64,000 nucleotides of DNA from Nostoc sp. S4. Its GTDB lineage: Bacteria > Cyanobacteriota > Cyanobacteriia > Cyanobacteriales > Nostocaceae. The notes below the pieces were generated by a model that was not told the DNA's origin, searched no databases, and saw nothing but the letters and a program-made list of their open reading frames with translations. The position numbers and the translations under genes were made by a program. The stretch is taken from assembly GCA_029379225.1 (NCBI GenBank), contig JAQYWR010000009.1, positions 98,535 through 162,534 on the forward strand, given 5' to 3'. This document shows positions 23,357 through 33,304 of the stretch, piece after piece. Within the stretch, counting starts at the first letter, position 1. Each line of letters opens with the position of its first letter.

Positions 23357-25669
23357 ATGCAAGCTAAATTCAATCCATTACAAGTTTATATCAACCCTCC
23401 TGATATCCAATTCGGGATGCCTGGAGATACCATTGTTCTCTATGTAGTTGTCAGCAATCAGGGAGACCAGAGTGCTGTTATTGACTTATATTTTGTTTTT
23501 GATGAGGTTTTTCAAAATTTAACAGGCTGGTCTAGTTCTCCGAGAGAAAGTTTAGCATTAGCTCCAGGACAAAGTAGCGATGAAGTTGTATTTGAATTTC
23601 AAATCACCCCTGATGCTTTTCCAGGAACCTATGACTATACCCTACTTGTAGACTCCCCTGAGCATTACCCCCAAGATACTCCCATTACTTTCCCCAATCA
23701 AATTAAAGTTCTGCTCAAAGAACAGACCGCAATTCGCTTAAATGACCCGACATTTTCCATTAGACCTAATACTAATCCCAACAAACCACTGATTTTTAAT
23801 TTTAGCGAACCTTTGCAACTAGAGGTAATAGTTGACAATCGCTCTTATCTAGTAGATCGTTTCCGGTTGAGTTGCCCAGATTTAGACGATGATTGGTTCA
23901 CGATTAATTATCCTAAGACTGGATTCGAGGGACAAGGGTTGGTGTCTGACGTGACTGCACTCGAACTCAATCCTGGTACTCAAGGTCAAATATTATTAAA
24001 ATTTCATCCACCTGTAAATACCCTTGCTGGCAGCTATTCTCCAACAATCCGCTTGTATTCAGAAAACTCTCCAGATTTAGTGCTATTGGATTTGGTATAC
24101 ATCCAAATTCCCACGAATTATCGCCTAGATATAGAACTGAATACGATTTTGGGACAGGTTAGCCGTAGTCTTGGTAAGTATGAATTATCATTGGCTAATC
24201 AGGGTAATATTGTCCGCGAACTGATGTTGAGCTTAAAAAGTCGAGATGAAGAAGAACTGTATACTTACACTTTTGACCCTACTGAGGTAAGATTATTACC
24301 TAATAAAAGTGCCATGGCCAATTTGATGGTCAAACCTAAACCTTGGTGGCGACGACCGTGGTTTGGTACAGGGCTAGTTGTCAACTTTAGAGTTGATATT
24401 AAAGACCAACAAAGTTTACCTTTACCTAACACATTGCCTCAGGGAACCTTGGTATGGAAACCTCGTCCTTGGTGGCAATTTCTCCTCTTACTTTTAGCAA
24501 TTTTGGGTGTATTGGGAGGAATAGGATTTATTATTTGGCGAATCTTAAATCCGGAACCTTTGAGATTAGAAAATTTTAGTGCTAATAACCCTCAAATCAC
24601 TGAAGATGAAGATGAGGTAGCTTTGAGGTGGCAAATTCACAATTATCAACAGTTACAAACTCTGGTTTTAACAACCAAAGGTTCGCAACCGATTCAGCCG
24701 ATTACCTATGACTTTAGGAATGGTATTCCTGAGTCGTTAGGTAAAGGAAACACTAATGAAATACCTCCTTGTCAGGTGCAAGAAAAACAAGAATTAATTT
24801 GTAGCAATGTTAAAACTGGAGTTAAAACTAGAGGAAATTATACTTTTGAGTTACAAGCATTTTATCGTAATGGGATACAGTTATTTTCTCCCAAAGAGCA
24901 AGTAGTAACTCAAACAACTCAAGTAGAAGTAGCGGAGAAACAAATTGCTCAAGTGATTGCTTTTCAAGCAGATAAAACCCAATATACCAAAGGTCAGAAT
25001 ATTCTTTTAAGTTGGGCGATCGCCCGTCCTTTATTACTCGCACAAGTTCAAGTTACTGGTAATGCAGATGATGGTACATTATACGGTGAACCAATTACTT
25101 ATAAATTCAATCAAGGTAAGATAACCGACCCGAAGCTGCAAAAATTATGCACGCAACAAAATCAACAAATCCAATGTAAAAATATTCCTCTATCAGCATC
25201 TAAAGCAGGAAATTTTGCCTTTCAAATAAAAGCTTTTCCTAATAATGGAAGTCAAAAAATTGATTCTAAAAATACTGAGTCTAAAATCGAAATTTTACCG
25301 AAACCATTTAAGATTGTCTCTTTTACTATCAACGGTAGCGAACAACCAAATGTAGTTCTTAATGAAGGAGCAACTGCTACTCTTAACTGGAAAGTAGAAG
25401 GAGAAAATATTCAGGTGAAACTTCAACCATACGGCAATGATGTTGCACCAGTTGGTTCAATCAAACTTCCAGTTAATTTAGCTTTCCCGCCTCAAATTGC
25501 ATTACAAGTTAATGATATATCTGGGAAGCAGCAACCCCAGCAGCGAGGATTTGCAATCACAGTTATTAAAAAAGTAGTGCCTACTCCTGTACCTCCCCTA
25601 AACCCAATTCAACCTACTCTTCCACGCAGTAACCCATTTAAGAGTCCTTTACCTCTACCTCTAAGGTAA
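23357..25669 (+). CDS. Membrane protein with Ig-like domains on both sides of a central span
   Basis: 770 residues. The start at 23357 is chosen over an upstream ATG at 23300 because AAGGGAG stands just before it and because the longer form would overlap the preceding gene. N-terminal beta domains (VYINPPDIQFGMPGDTIVLY, LQLEVIVDNRSYLVDRFRL) are followed by paired tryptophan motifs KPWWRRPW and RPWWQF. A membrane span lies at about 371-396 (LLLLLAILGVLGGIGFIIW). Another 370 residues of beta domains with IxLSWAI and TLNWKV strands follow, and the protein ends in a Pro-rich tail. It resembles the neighbour in its first half only. Function unknown. Confidence 0.75.
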   Translation: MQAKFNPLQVYINPPDIQFGMPGDTIVLYVVVSNQGDQSAVIDLYFVFDEVFQNLTGWSSSPRESLALAPGQSSDEVVFEFQITPDAFPGTYDYTLLVDSPEHYPQDTPITFPNQIKVLLKEQTAIRLNDPTFSIRPNTNPNKPLIFNFSEPLQLEVIVDNRSYLVDRFRLSCPDLDDDWFTINYPKTGFEGQGLVSDVTALELNPGTQGQILLKFHPPVNTLAGSYSPTIRLYSENSPDLVLLDLVYIQIPTNYRLDIELNTILGQVSRSLGKYELSLANQGNIVRELMLSLKSRDEEELYTYTFDPTEVRLLPNKSAMANLMVKPKPWWRRPWFGTGLVVNFRVDIKDQQSLPLPNTLPQGTLVWKPRPWWQFLLLLLAILGVLGGIGFIIWRILNPEPLRLENFSANNPQITEDEDEVALRWQIHNYQQLQTLVLTTKGSQPIQPITYDFRNGIPESLGKGNTNEIPPCQVQEKQELICSNVKTGVKTRGNYTFELQAFYRNGIQLFSPKEQVVTQTTQVEVAEKQIAQVIAFQADKTQYTKGQNILLSWAIARPLLLAQVQVTGNADDGTLYGEPITYKFNQGKITDPKLQKLCTQQNQQIQCKNIPLSASKAGNFAFQIKAFPNNGSQKIDSKNTESKIEILPKPFKIVSFTINGSEQPNVVLNEGATATLNWKVEGENIQVKLQPYGNDVAPVGSIKLPVNLAFPPQIALQVNDISGKQQPQQRGFAITVIKKVVPTPVPPLNPIQPTLPRSNPFKSPLPLPLR

Positions 25670-25690
25670 TCTGACTGAAAAATTGATGGA

Positions 25691-26518
25691 TTACACTTTT
25701 TGAGAAATGTGAAAAGCAGAGATATAGGAAAGTTGCAGACTACCACCGAAATCATCTTCTATGCGATGCCTCAATCCTGAAAATAAAGACTCTTTGCTGT
25801 GTGGCTCTAATTTTAGATATGGCGAGTAAGTATTTAAAAGTGTTAGATATTCATCTACAGTGTAGGTTACTTGCGATCTAACTTGTCCAGATATCAAGTC
25901 TTTGAATTGCCCCGATTCAATAGCCATATTTCCTAATTCTCTCAAGAGATATTCTTGAGTTTCTTGGTCTTCATAGCGATCGAGAGATGGAGTATATACT
26001 TGATAAATTTCGGATAAGCTTTTATACACTTCGTAGCTGGGTTGAAGTTCTTTATTCCACAATAAAATTAGACGGCCACTTTCTTTAAGAGCATTTGCTG
26101 CTTTTAGATATCCTATTTCTGGTGATATCCAATGAAAAGAACTCGCTGCTAAAACAGCATCAAATTCAAAAGGCTTGAGTTTCCACTCTTCAAAGGATGT
26201 GTTTTCAATCTCTACATTAGAATAGCGTTGACAATTATATTCAGCTAGCTGAAAAAAATCTGGGTTAGGTTCCAAGCAGATTATAGAGCAACCCAATTGA
26301 GCAAATGCTACCGTTGCAGTTCCAGGGCCACATCCTAGTTCCAGAATTTTTGAATTTGTGGAGAGTTGAGCAACTTGTGCAACTTGCTCAATCAACTCCT
26401 GAGGATAGCGGGGTCTTGCCTTGTTATAAGCTTCGGCTGCGGGAGAATACCAATTTTTGCGCTGTTCCAGATCTGTGCTGGAGCAGCTGATTATTTTTTG
26501 TTTTATGTCTTCGCTCAT
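25691..26518 (-). CDS. Class I SAM-dependent methyltransferase
   Basis: 275 residues with the Rossmann methyltransferase pattern: motif I ILELGCGPGTATVAF, an acidic residue after beta 2 (IICLEPNPDF), then FDAVLAASSFHWI and GRLILLWNKE. It resembles the trans-aconitate-methyltransferase/UbiE-like group, in which the sequence after motif I often starts YxxARPxYP, as here (YNKARPRYPQELI). Substrate unknown. It has its own AAGGAA site and is convergent with the preceding operon. No nearby gene indicates a pathway. Confidence 0.85.
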   Translation of the reverse strand: MSEDIKQKIISCSSTDLEQRKNWYSPAAEAYNKARPRYPQELIEQVAQVAQLSTNSKILELGCGPGTATVAFAQLGCSIICLEPNPDFFQLAEYNCQRYSNVEIENTSFEEWKLKPFEFDAVLAASSFHWISPEIGYLKAANALKESGRLILLWNKELQPSYEVYKSLSEIYQVYTPSLDRYEDQETQEYLLRELGNMAIESGQFKDLISGQVRSQVTYTVDEYLTLLNTYSPYLKLEPHSKESLFSGLRHRIEDDFGGSLQLSYISAFHISQKV

Positions 26519-26588
26519 CTATTCAATTCCTTCAAATCCTTTTATGGCTGGATTATTCACCAATTCTGGATTGTGGATTCTGACTAGT

Positions 26589-27767
26589 TCAGCGTCTTTG
26601 CCCATTTGACAACAAAGGTTTTCGCAACGGTACTACCTCGGCTTCACTACTTTCGCGTGCTACCCGAATCAGCAATCCAGCAGCTGTCAAACTGGCAATC
26701 ATGGAATTACCACCATAGCTAAACATCGGCAAGGGTAAGCCAGTAGTTGGTAAAGAACCTGTAGCAACACCAATGTGCAGCAAAGATTGTCCTACCATTA
26801 AAACCGTTACACCGATCGCTACCAGTCGATGGATTGAATTTTTTGCCTTCAGCGCCACGACTAATCCCAAAGTTGCAAATATCGCTAAAAGTGCCAACAG
26901 TATCATACTGCCAACAAAACCAAACTCTTCGGCGAATACAGCAAAAATAAAATCGGTGTCCTGAATTGGTAGATAAAATAGCTTTTGTTGGGAAAGTCCA
27001 AATCCGGCTCCCCAAGTTCTACCAGAACCCACAGCTAGTAAACTTTGCACCAACTGGTAACCATCTCCTGTCGCATCCGCCCAAGGATTCAAGAACGACA
27101 TCACCCGCTTGCGCTGATACTCTTTGATGCTAATACTGAGTACTGCTAACATTACTCCACCAATTGCTGTCCCTCCCAAGTACTTGTAAGGTAGCCCAGC
27201 TGCTAGGGCAATTAGCCAAATAGTCATCCCACAAAGTGCTGTTGTGCTTAAGTTAGGCTGGGCAAGAATTCCTAAAAGAACCAAACCGAAAATAACCAGC
27301 CAGCCGCAGCGAACCCGCCAACTAATTCGTTCCCACTGACCAAAAAGTCGCGCACTTTGCAGCACCAGAAAGGGTTTAATCAATTCCGAAGGTTGAATGG
27401 GAATTGGCCCGATCGCTATCCAACGCGCTGCATCAAAAGCTTTTTTTCCCAATCCTGGGATCAGCGTCACGAAAATTAATGTCAAAAACACCATTAAAAA
27501 CCAATGGGATTGTCCCAAAATTTTCTGCAATGGCGAGTTGACAATAATATTGAATCCGACTAAGGCAACTAAGACCCAAAGCAGTTGCCGCTTAAAGTAG
27601 TACAATCCATCACTGTGACGGGCATCGGCGACGGGATAGGATGCTGAAAATAGCATGATCAAGCCAGCGAACAGCCAAACGAATGTTAACCAGCGCAATA
27701 ACCGCGCTTCTAATGCCCAGTTGGAGACGGAATTATCAAAAAATGGAATCAGGCGGCGTAGATTCAC
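26589..27767 (-). CDS. ftsW: FtsW/RodA-family peptidoglycan polymerase
   Basis: 392 residues with about ten membrane spans. SEDS-family hallmarks are visible: ARWIAIGPIPIQPSELIKP with the catalytic Asp in the large loop (the loop also holds NPWADATGDGYQLVQSL), IFAVFAEEFGFVG, and the C-terminal GLPLPMFSYGGNSMI. SEDS proteins polymerise lipid II glycan chains in septation (FtsW) or elongation (RodA). The PMFSYGGNS ending and length fit FtsW better. A GTG start is used. It stands alone, with no division genes around it. Confidence 0.9.
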   Translation of the reverse strand: MNLRRLIPFFDNSVSNWALEARLLRWLTFVWLFAGLIMLFSASYPVADARHSDGLYYFKRQLLWVLVALVGFNIIVNSPLQKILGQSHWFLMVFLTLIFVTLIPGLGKKAFDAARWIAIGPIPIQPSELIKPFLVLQSARLFGQWERISWRVRCGWLVIFGLVLLGILAQPNLSTTALCGMTIWLIALAAGLPYKYLGGTAIGGVMLAVLSISIKEYQRKRVMSFLNPWADATGDGYQLVQSLLAVGSGRTWGAGFGLSQQKLFYLPIQDTDFIFAVFAEEFGFVGSMILLALLAIFATLGLVVALKAKNSIHRLVAIGVTVLMVGQSLLHIGVATGSLPTTGLPLPMFSYGGNSMIASLTAAGLLIRVARESSEAEVVPLRKPLLSNGQRR

Positions 27768-27945
27768 GATCGGTATAGGTGAAAAGTTAGGAATTAAAAG
27801 TTAGAAATAAAACTCATAAATCATAACCCATAACACACTAATCTGATGCACCGTTTTTACAATACGTTAGTGTAAGTTGCTACAGATACTCAAGGTGCGG
27901 ATTTATAGTTGATAAAGTACACAAACTATGTTTAGTAGTTAAATA

Positions 27946-29409
27946 TCAAGCCTGTATTGCTTTTGACTTCTGACTTGTGAATTCTGCTGTTATAACTGAG
28001 TTTTTTATCGATAGAGGAATTTCAATCCAAAACTCAGTTCCTTGTCCTAGTTCTGATATACATCTGAGTGTTCCCCCGTGTTTTTCAACAATAATTTGAT
28101 AGCTAATTGATAAACCCAATCCTGTACCCTTACCGACAGGCTTAGTTGTGAAAAATGGATCGAACAGTCGTTCTTTAACTGCTTCTAACATTCCTGAACC
28201 ATTATCAGCAATTCGGATCGTAACAGACTTGCTTTCTATAGCTTCTGTAGTAATTGTAATAGTATTAGGCTGAGCATGAATTTCTGCGCTCTGTAGTTTA
28301 CTTTTATGGTTATCAAAAGCATCGACTGCATTACTAATAATATTCATGAATACCTGATTTAGTTGACTAGGGTAGCAATCTACTAAAGGCAAGTTTCCAT
28401 AATTTTTAACTACTTTGACACCAGGGCTATCGACACTACTCTTGAAGCGATTTTGTAAAATTAGTAAAGTACTGTCTAGTCCTTGGTGAATATCAACACT
28501 TTTTTTCTCAGCTTCATCAACTCGAGAGAAGTTCTTCAATGACAATACAATCTCTGAAATTCGTTCGGCTCCTACTTCCATCGAATTGAGGATTTTGGGC
28601 AAATCATCTAGTAAAAAATCTAAGTCAATTTCTTCAACATATTTTTGAATTTCTGGCATGGGATTGGCATAAAATTGCTCATAAAGATGCACCAGTTTTA
28701 GTAAAGATTCCGTATAATCTCTTGCATATTTTAAATTTCCATAAATAAAATTAACAGGATTATTAATTTCGTGAGCAATTCCCGCAACTAACTGTCCCAA
28801 ACTAGACATTTTCTCAGCTTGAATTAATTGAGCTTGAGTTTGCTGGAGTTCTTTGAGGGAGTTTTCCAATTTTTTAGCTTGAGCCTCAGCAATTTGCGCT
28901 AGATTTTCCTTGATTTGTAGCGCACCACGTAGTTGCGCTCTTTGTTGTTTTAGTTCACTTGTTAACTTTTTGGCATCAGCCAAAGCGGTATTTTGAGCTT
29001 GCAATAAAAATAGAAAATCAACAATTGGGTCATGAATTGCAAAATCTTTGAGCTTGATACCCAAAGGAGCAAGACTAGTTGTATCTGTAATCCAAGGAGA
29101 ACCTAAGAAAAATATCACCTCCTGCTCTGGGTGATACATCATCTGACCCTTAAGTTGCATTCGATTGTGGAGAAACTCTAAAATGAACAAGGCACGAGAC
29201 TGTTTGCTAATAGCATCAAAATCGACTAAAATTTTTGGTCGATTGATCTGGAAATGCTGCTCAATCAATTTCCCAACTATTGGTTCGGAACTAATACGTT
29301 CTAAAACATCACCAGCTTGTACAATTTTGCGATCGCGGCTAAATGCGAAATGGAAAGGAAAAGCTTTCGCCAGTAACTCTGGTGAAAGCGTCAGGTAAGG
29401 AGGAGCCAT
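27946..29409 (-). CDS. HNOBA-domain sensor histidine kinase, partner of H-NOX
   Basis: 487 residues. The N-terminal 160 are a heme-NO-binding-associated (HNOBA) domain ([19 protein letters not shown], then [20 protein letters not shown]). A coiled coil at about 165-215 ([31 protein letters not shown]) leads to the kinase core, with H box [13 protein letters not shown] box [13 protein letters not shown]1 ADNGSGM and [14 protein letters not shown]. There is no membrane span, so it is soluble. It starts 18 bases after the H-NOX gene, so the two form one operon. NO bound by H-NOX is expected to change autophosphorylation. No response regulator is adjacent. Confidence 0.92.
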   Translation of the reverse strand: MAPPYLTLSPELLAKAFPFHFAFSRDRKIVQAGDVLERISSEPIVGKLIEQHFQINRPKILVDFDAISKQSRALFILEFLHNRMQLKGQMMYHPEQEVIFFLGSPWITDTTSLAPLGIKLKDFAIHDPIVDFLFLLQAQNTALADAKKLTSELKQQRAQLRGALQIKENLAQIAEAQAKKLENSLKELQQTQAQLIQAEKMSSLGQLVAGIAHEINNPVNFIYGNLKYARDYTESLLKLVHLYEQFYANPMPEIQKYVEEIDLDFLLDDLPKILNSMEVGAERISEIVLSLKNFSRVDEAEKKSVDIHQGLDSTLLILQNRFKSSVDSPGVKVVKNYGNLPLVDCYPSQLNQVFMNIISNAVDAFDNHKSKLQSAEIHAQPNTITITTEAIESKSVTIRIADNGSGMLEAVKERLFDPFFTTKPVGKGTGLGLSISYQIIVEKHGGTLRCISELGQGTEFWIEIPLSIKNSVITAEFTSQKSKAIQA

Positions 29410-29427
29410 GCTGCTGCTGTCCTACGG

Positions 29428-29979
29428 TCAATTTGGTTTATAAATCACTAAAAATTCATCATGTTCGCTACCTTCATCTCGACTTTGGGTTTGGGTAATA
29501 TGAACTTGTGTATCAAACCTAGTTCCCAACCCCTTGACTAGACCAAGAATCATTGGCGTCAGCCCTTCTCTATCAGAACGATAGTGTAAGTTGAGAGAGT
29601 TTTCTTCCATATCAGTACACTCAAATGATGGGGGCTGAAGTTTGGGAAAGCTAACTCCTACACGAGCATGAAGATTGTCGAGATTTTCTAAAAACTCAGG
29701 TAGCGTATCTCCACTCATGTCCATCATTTCGCCATAGCCTTCTTGGGCTGTGTATTGAACCCAGAAGTCCCCAAAAGCTTGCATAACTTCTGTGGGAGAT
29801 AAACCCAAAACGCCACTAGCAACTTTTACTAACCTGTGGGTGATGTCATCAGGATAGCCTTCCATACTGATGAAAACATCTACATCCACGTCTGCTTTAT
29901 GCTTAATTATTTTCCAAGTTTCTTGGCCAAAGCGATTGCACACCATGTCTTGAATCGCCTTGTTCACTAATCCATACAT
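29428..29979 (-). CDS. H-NOX heme nitric-oxide sensor
   Basis: 183 residues from the ATG at 29979, which has AGGAG at the right distance; an upstream in-frame start would add seven residues. H-NOX proteins bind b-type heme and sense NO. The proximal ligand His104 is in ENLDNLHARVG, and the propionate-binding YxSxR is Y133-S135-R137 in HYRSDREG. A tryptophan at position 73 (DFWVQYT) corresponds to the distal-pocket Trp of the structurally studied Nostoc H-NOX, which this closely resembles. It is the first gene of an operon with the HNOBA kinase. Confidence 0.95.
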   Translation of the reverse strand: MYGLVNKAIQDMVCNRFGQETWKIIKHKADVDVDVFISMEGYPDDITHRLVKVASGVLGLSPTEVMQAFGDFWVQYTAQEGYGEMMDMSGDTLPEFLENLDNLHARVGVSFPKLQPPSFECTDMEENSLNLHYRSDREGLTPMILGLVKGLGTRFDTQVHITQTQSRDEGSEHDEFLVIYKPN

Positions 29980-30195
29980 GGAAGTCTCCTCTTGCTGCAC
30001 CTAATTTTGCTTCCTGAATTTGACCGAGACTCAATAACTAATTCCCTAAAATGACAAAATTTATTTTACTTAAACTTGGAAATGTCAAATTACAGACAGT
30101 TTTAAAACCTAAAAAATAGGGAAAACTGTTCGCATTTTAATACTATACTCCAATATATTTACAACCGTATTTCCACCCTTTCCTTTGACCTACAC

Positions 30196-30924
30196 TTATG
30201 AATTCACAAGGAGCGATGAATTAAAAGACAAGCTATATTTAAAGATTTGACGTTGAATTCCGTTAAAAAACTGAACGCGGGCATCCATAGCTTCTCTAAT
30301 AGCCAGTTTGATTTTGGTATCGTCTTCAATCATCGCAATTTGAGGTTCAATTACTCTTGCTAGCTTCGCTGCATGACTATCATCAACATTAATATGGACT
30401 TCAAAGAAGATCAGTGATTGTTTCGGTAAGGGAGCAGCGCCGACAATTCCTTTATATAGTTGCGTGTACAGTGAGCTAACAATCCCTTCGGAAGCATAAC
30501 AAACGGCACCCAGTGCAGCTAAATAGCCATATTTATGCGGCATCTGTAAGTAAGTTTCAATCAGAGCGAGAGTTTCAGGTGCAGTAGGTAATGCTGCTAA
30601 AGTTTCGTCGTAGATACCAAGTGCGCGGGTGAATTGACGAAACAATTCTGGGTGGGACTGACTTACATCTCCTTGTCCCATTTCGTCAAATAGGTTTTCT
30701 AAGATAACTAACTGAGTACTTTCATCTTGGCAGCAAGACAAGATGCTAGCTAAGATACGATTAAATTCTTTGGAGAATTTATACATCTGAACAGCTAGTA
30801 TCTGTACATCTGGTAGAAATAAATTTCCACTACGACACAGCATTAAGAACTCATGGTTCCATAGAGGGTGATTATCGGCTATTTGCTGGAAGCAATTTTT
30901 AACTAAAGAAAGTGTCTGTGTCAT
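30196..30924 (-). CDS. Heme-oxygenase-like diiron enzyme (TenA/PqqC-like fold)
   Basis: 242-residue all-helical protein of the iron-containing redox enzyme group. The metal-ligand pattern of heme-oxygenase-like diiron oxidases is visible: Glu81 in NLFDEMGQG, His91 in SQSHPELF, Glu146 in YASEGIV, then His177, Asp181/182 and His184 in FEVHINVDDSHA. Known members perform N-oxidation, decarboxylation or C-C cleavage of small substrates in specialised metabolism. Its ATG overlaps the stop of the upstream methyltransferase (ATGA), so the two are coupled. The substrate is unknown. A divergent gene with an oxygenase-like pattern lies 1.4 kb away. Confidence 0.8.
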   Translation of the reverse strand: MTQTLSLVKNCFQQIADNHPLWNHEFLMLCRSGNLFLPDVQILAVQMYKFSKEFNRILASILSCCQDESTQLVILENLFDEMGQGDVSQSHPELFRQFTRALGIYDETLAALPTAPETLALIETYLQMPHKYGYLAALGAVCYASEGIVSSLYTQLYKGIVGAAPLPKQSLIFFEVHINVDDSHAAKLARVIEPQIAMIEDDTKIKLAIREAMDARVQFFNGIQRQIFKYSLSFNSSLLVNS

Positions 30925-31691
30925 CGTGATACTTGTATGGCTAAATGGAGGGGTTGGTCAAGTAAGGGGCTAAAGAATGATTCATCTAGTGCAATATGCT
31001 CTGGAGTCACACGTAATTCCTGTAGGATTGGCATCGTCTTGAATCCAGCAATTTTAAAGGCATTAAAATAATCCTCAAGAGTTTTGTGAATCAATTGCAC
31101 ATTTAGCCAGGAACCATCTCGTTTCCAAATACGACCAGGAAATTGCCGATCTCGCTTACTGAAGTAGCCTTTACCCTCAACCTGAAAATAGAATGGATAT
31201 CCTGGCTCCCGCATATATGGAAAGGATGGATGGGGAACGCTGAATACAAATCGCCCCCCAGGACAAAGAACGCGTGCAACTTCTGCCATACATTCTTCGG
31301 TCTGAGCAATTGTTAAATAATTAAATAGAAACACTGCAACAACTAGGTCAATTTCACCATCATCAAACTGCTTGAGGTTGGTAGCACATCCTACTTGGTA
31401 ACTGATACCCAAAGCATCTTCTGCTTCTTGCAAGGTTGCTGCTTCAATCATGCTTCGAGAAAGGTCTATTCCATGCACTTGTGCAGCTCCACGTCGGCGT
31501 AATTCTCGGCTGCAATAACCTTCACCACAACCTATATCTAGTATTCGCAACCCACTAACAGGTTCACAAAGTCCTAGTACCAAAGGGCGTGCCGTAAAGT
31601 CTGATAAGGAAATAGGTTCTCCTCTAACCCAATCTGACGCTGTGCGATTATATAAATTCCTAGTTGAGTTTTTGTGGTTCAAAGTTGACAT
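30921..31691 (-). CDS. Class I SAM-dependent methyltransferase coupled to the diiron enzyme
   Basis: 256 residues. Motif I is LRILDIGCGEGYCSRELRRRG, followed by VHGIDLSRSMIEAA, then EIDLVVAVFLFNYL and GGRFVFSVPHPSFPY. The PHPSF segment and the long insert with YPFYFQVEGKGYF are seen in a subgroup acting on small molecules. The 4-base overlap with the diiron-enzyme gene implies a joint pathway. The first gene of the pair, it has a 589-bp region upstream. Confidence 0.85.
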   Translation of the reverse strand: MSTLNHKNSTRNLYNRTASDWVRGEPISLSDFTARPLVLGLCEPVSGLRILDIGCGEGYCSRELRRRGAAQVHGIDLSRSMIEAATLQEAEDALGISYQVGCATNLKQFDDGEIDLVVAVFLFNYLTIAQTEECMAEVARVLCPGGRFVFSVPHPSFPYMREPGYPFYFQVEGKGYFSKRDRQFPGRIWKRDGSWLNVQLIHKTLEDYFNAFKIAGFKTMPILQELRVTPEHIALDESFFSPLLDQPLHLAIQVSR

Positions 31692-32280
31692 TTTTAATTA
31701 TTTATTTATATTTGAGTTATATTTCTCTTAATCCATTTATTTCTCAAGGAATATATATTTTTTATCATTTAATTATTTAACTGATAATGTTGATTTTACT
31801 TATTTTTTTGCTTACAATTTTGGATTTCAAAAGTCCCCTGTTGGAAGTACTTGTCAATCTAAATATTATTAATTTTATAATTGCTTAAAATAAAAACGAC
31901 TCAAGAAAATTGAGCTTTATAAACTTTTAATCATGCAGTTTTAAAAGCTACTTCACATATAGCTAATTATATTTGTAAACTTTTTACTTCATTGATACTT
32001 TATTAATCTGGTTAGAGTTAGCTTTTTTAATCAAGATAATTAAGAAAAATAAAACAGTATATTTGACGAAGTATCAAGAAAATAATCTTGTTAATTTGTA
32101 ATAACCAAACTCGTTTTGAAAACGAACTAGTACCGCTGCGCAAAAGTCAAAAGTCACGCATTCAAAAATCAAAACAATTGTATTTTAGGTTTTTGCACTA
32201 TTTTGAATGGTCTGTTTATTTCCACACCCACTGTACTAGCTTTGGATGCATAACTTATTTAAAAGAACTTAGGAGAAATA
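31692..32280. promoter_or_regulatory. Divergent AT-rich region of the putative small-molecule cluster
   Basis: 589 bases between the methyltransferase and the plus-strand oxygenase-like gene. Very AT-rich; a dispersed-repeat fragment (AGTACCGCTGCGCAAAAGTC) lies near 32130. No convincing ORF. Confidence 0.4.
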
Positions 32281-33279
32281 ATGTTAATCAAAATACCAGT
32301 AGAATCACCAGCGTGCAACTTAGAATCTGAGCGTGCGATCGCATTTTCTGAGCTTGGCGATCGACTATTTGATGAATTGGCTGATAAAATTGCTACGAAG
32401 CGACAGTATCGACTGCTATTTGAACACAAATTAAAGCCTGAGCTATTCCAGCAAATTCTAGTTGCTGCTGCGGGTTATATTTGTGCTTGTCTAAATAGTC
32501 CCATTATTCTTTCAGAAGCTGAAATGCTTGAACGACTATTGGAAGCAAGAAATACTTTGCCGAACTACACCGGCACTGGTCTTTTAATGCCCAAGCGAGA
32601 ACACACTCTGGCATTTAACCTCTTTCAAAAAAGCGTAGCTGAGGCTTTCTCTAAATTAGGAGCAAATGACCTAATCGATGCAGTAGATTTACCAGTAAAT
32701 CTCCGCATGGTCTACGGCAAAACAGACACGAGGAAGTTAAGTTTGCCCTTTGCTAGCTCAAAGTGCCATAGTGATGTCTGGGCAGGTGTTCCCGCCGATG
32801 CGACTGTAGTAGTTCTGCCACTGTTTGGCGATATCGATAATATAACTATCGAAGCGGGTGAAATGCCCCGTGAAATGGAATTAGAGGCTATGCAGGTAAT
32901 GTCAGACTTCGATGAAGGCCGAGATATTCCAATGGCTGTTTCCTACAGCGAAGCACAATTACAACACGGTACGATGTATTTTAATGATGCCCGTGGATTG
33001 CACCAAACAGTAAGACGAAAAGCTGAAGGTCTGAGAATTTCAGTAGATTTCCGCTTCCGTAGGAAATTCAACGAAGCTTATCGGGCAATGATACCACCCA
33101 GTATTGCTGGTGTTGAAGAAGATATGAGCGTGCCTTATGAAGACTGGCTGAAGGTTGGCAACCAAACGCTGATTGTATTTGATGAAACTGTTGAACAGGC
33201 TAAAAATAAGCAAAATGCTGGCGCTCCAGTCCCACTTTATACTCGCGGATATCGCCTGGTAAACATGTTTAACTTTTAA
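32281..33279 (+). CDS. Putative 2OG-Fe(II)-oxygenase-like protein, uncharacterised
   Basis: 332 residues; no named family recognised with certainty. An HxD...H...R pattern typical of Fe(II)/2-oxoglutarate oxygenases is visible: His163-Ser-Asp165 in SKCHSDVWAGVP, His241 in ARGLHQTVRRK, and Arg252 in GLRISVDFRF, with beta-strand-like segments between (ATVVVLPLFGD). The N-terminal 130 residues are helical. The ATG follows a strong TTAGGAGAAATA site. It is divergent from the methyltransferase/diiron-enzyme pair, and the three may form one pathway. A terminator-like hairpin separates it from apcC. Catalytic function is inferred from residue spacing only. Confidence 0.5.
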   Translation: MLIKIPVESPACNLESERAIAFSELGDRLFDELADKIATKRQYRLLFEHKLKPELFQQILVAAAGYICACLNSPIILSEAEMLERLLEARNTLPNYTGTGLLMPKREHTLAFNLFQKSVAEAFSKLGANDLIDAVDLPVNLRMVYGKTDTRKLSLPFASSKCHSDVWAGVPADATVVVLPLFGDIDNITIEAGEMPREMELEAMQVMSDFDEGRDIPMAVSYSEAQLQHGTMYFNDARGLHQTVRRKAEGLRISVDFRFRRKFNEAYRAMIPPSIAGVEEDMSVPYEDWLKVGNQTLIVFDETVEQAKNKQNAGAPVPLYTRGYRLVNMFNF

Positions 33280-33304
33280 TTTTATAAAAATACGAACAAC
33301 AAAA

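Noticed and set aside
29980..30000. Seven-residue N-terminal extension of H-NOX
   Set aside because: The ATG at 29979 has AGGAG in front and gives MYGLVNKAI, the known start of the Nostoc protein.
32088..32330. 80-codon frame ahead of the 2OG-oxygenase-like gene
   Set aside because: It overlaps the start of a gene with a strong ribosome site and contains a dispersed-repeat fragment.
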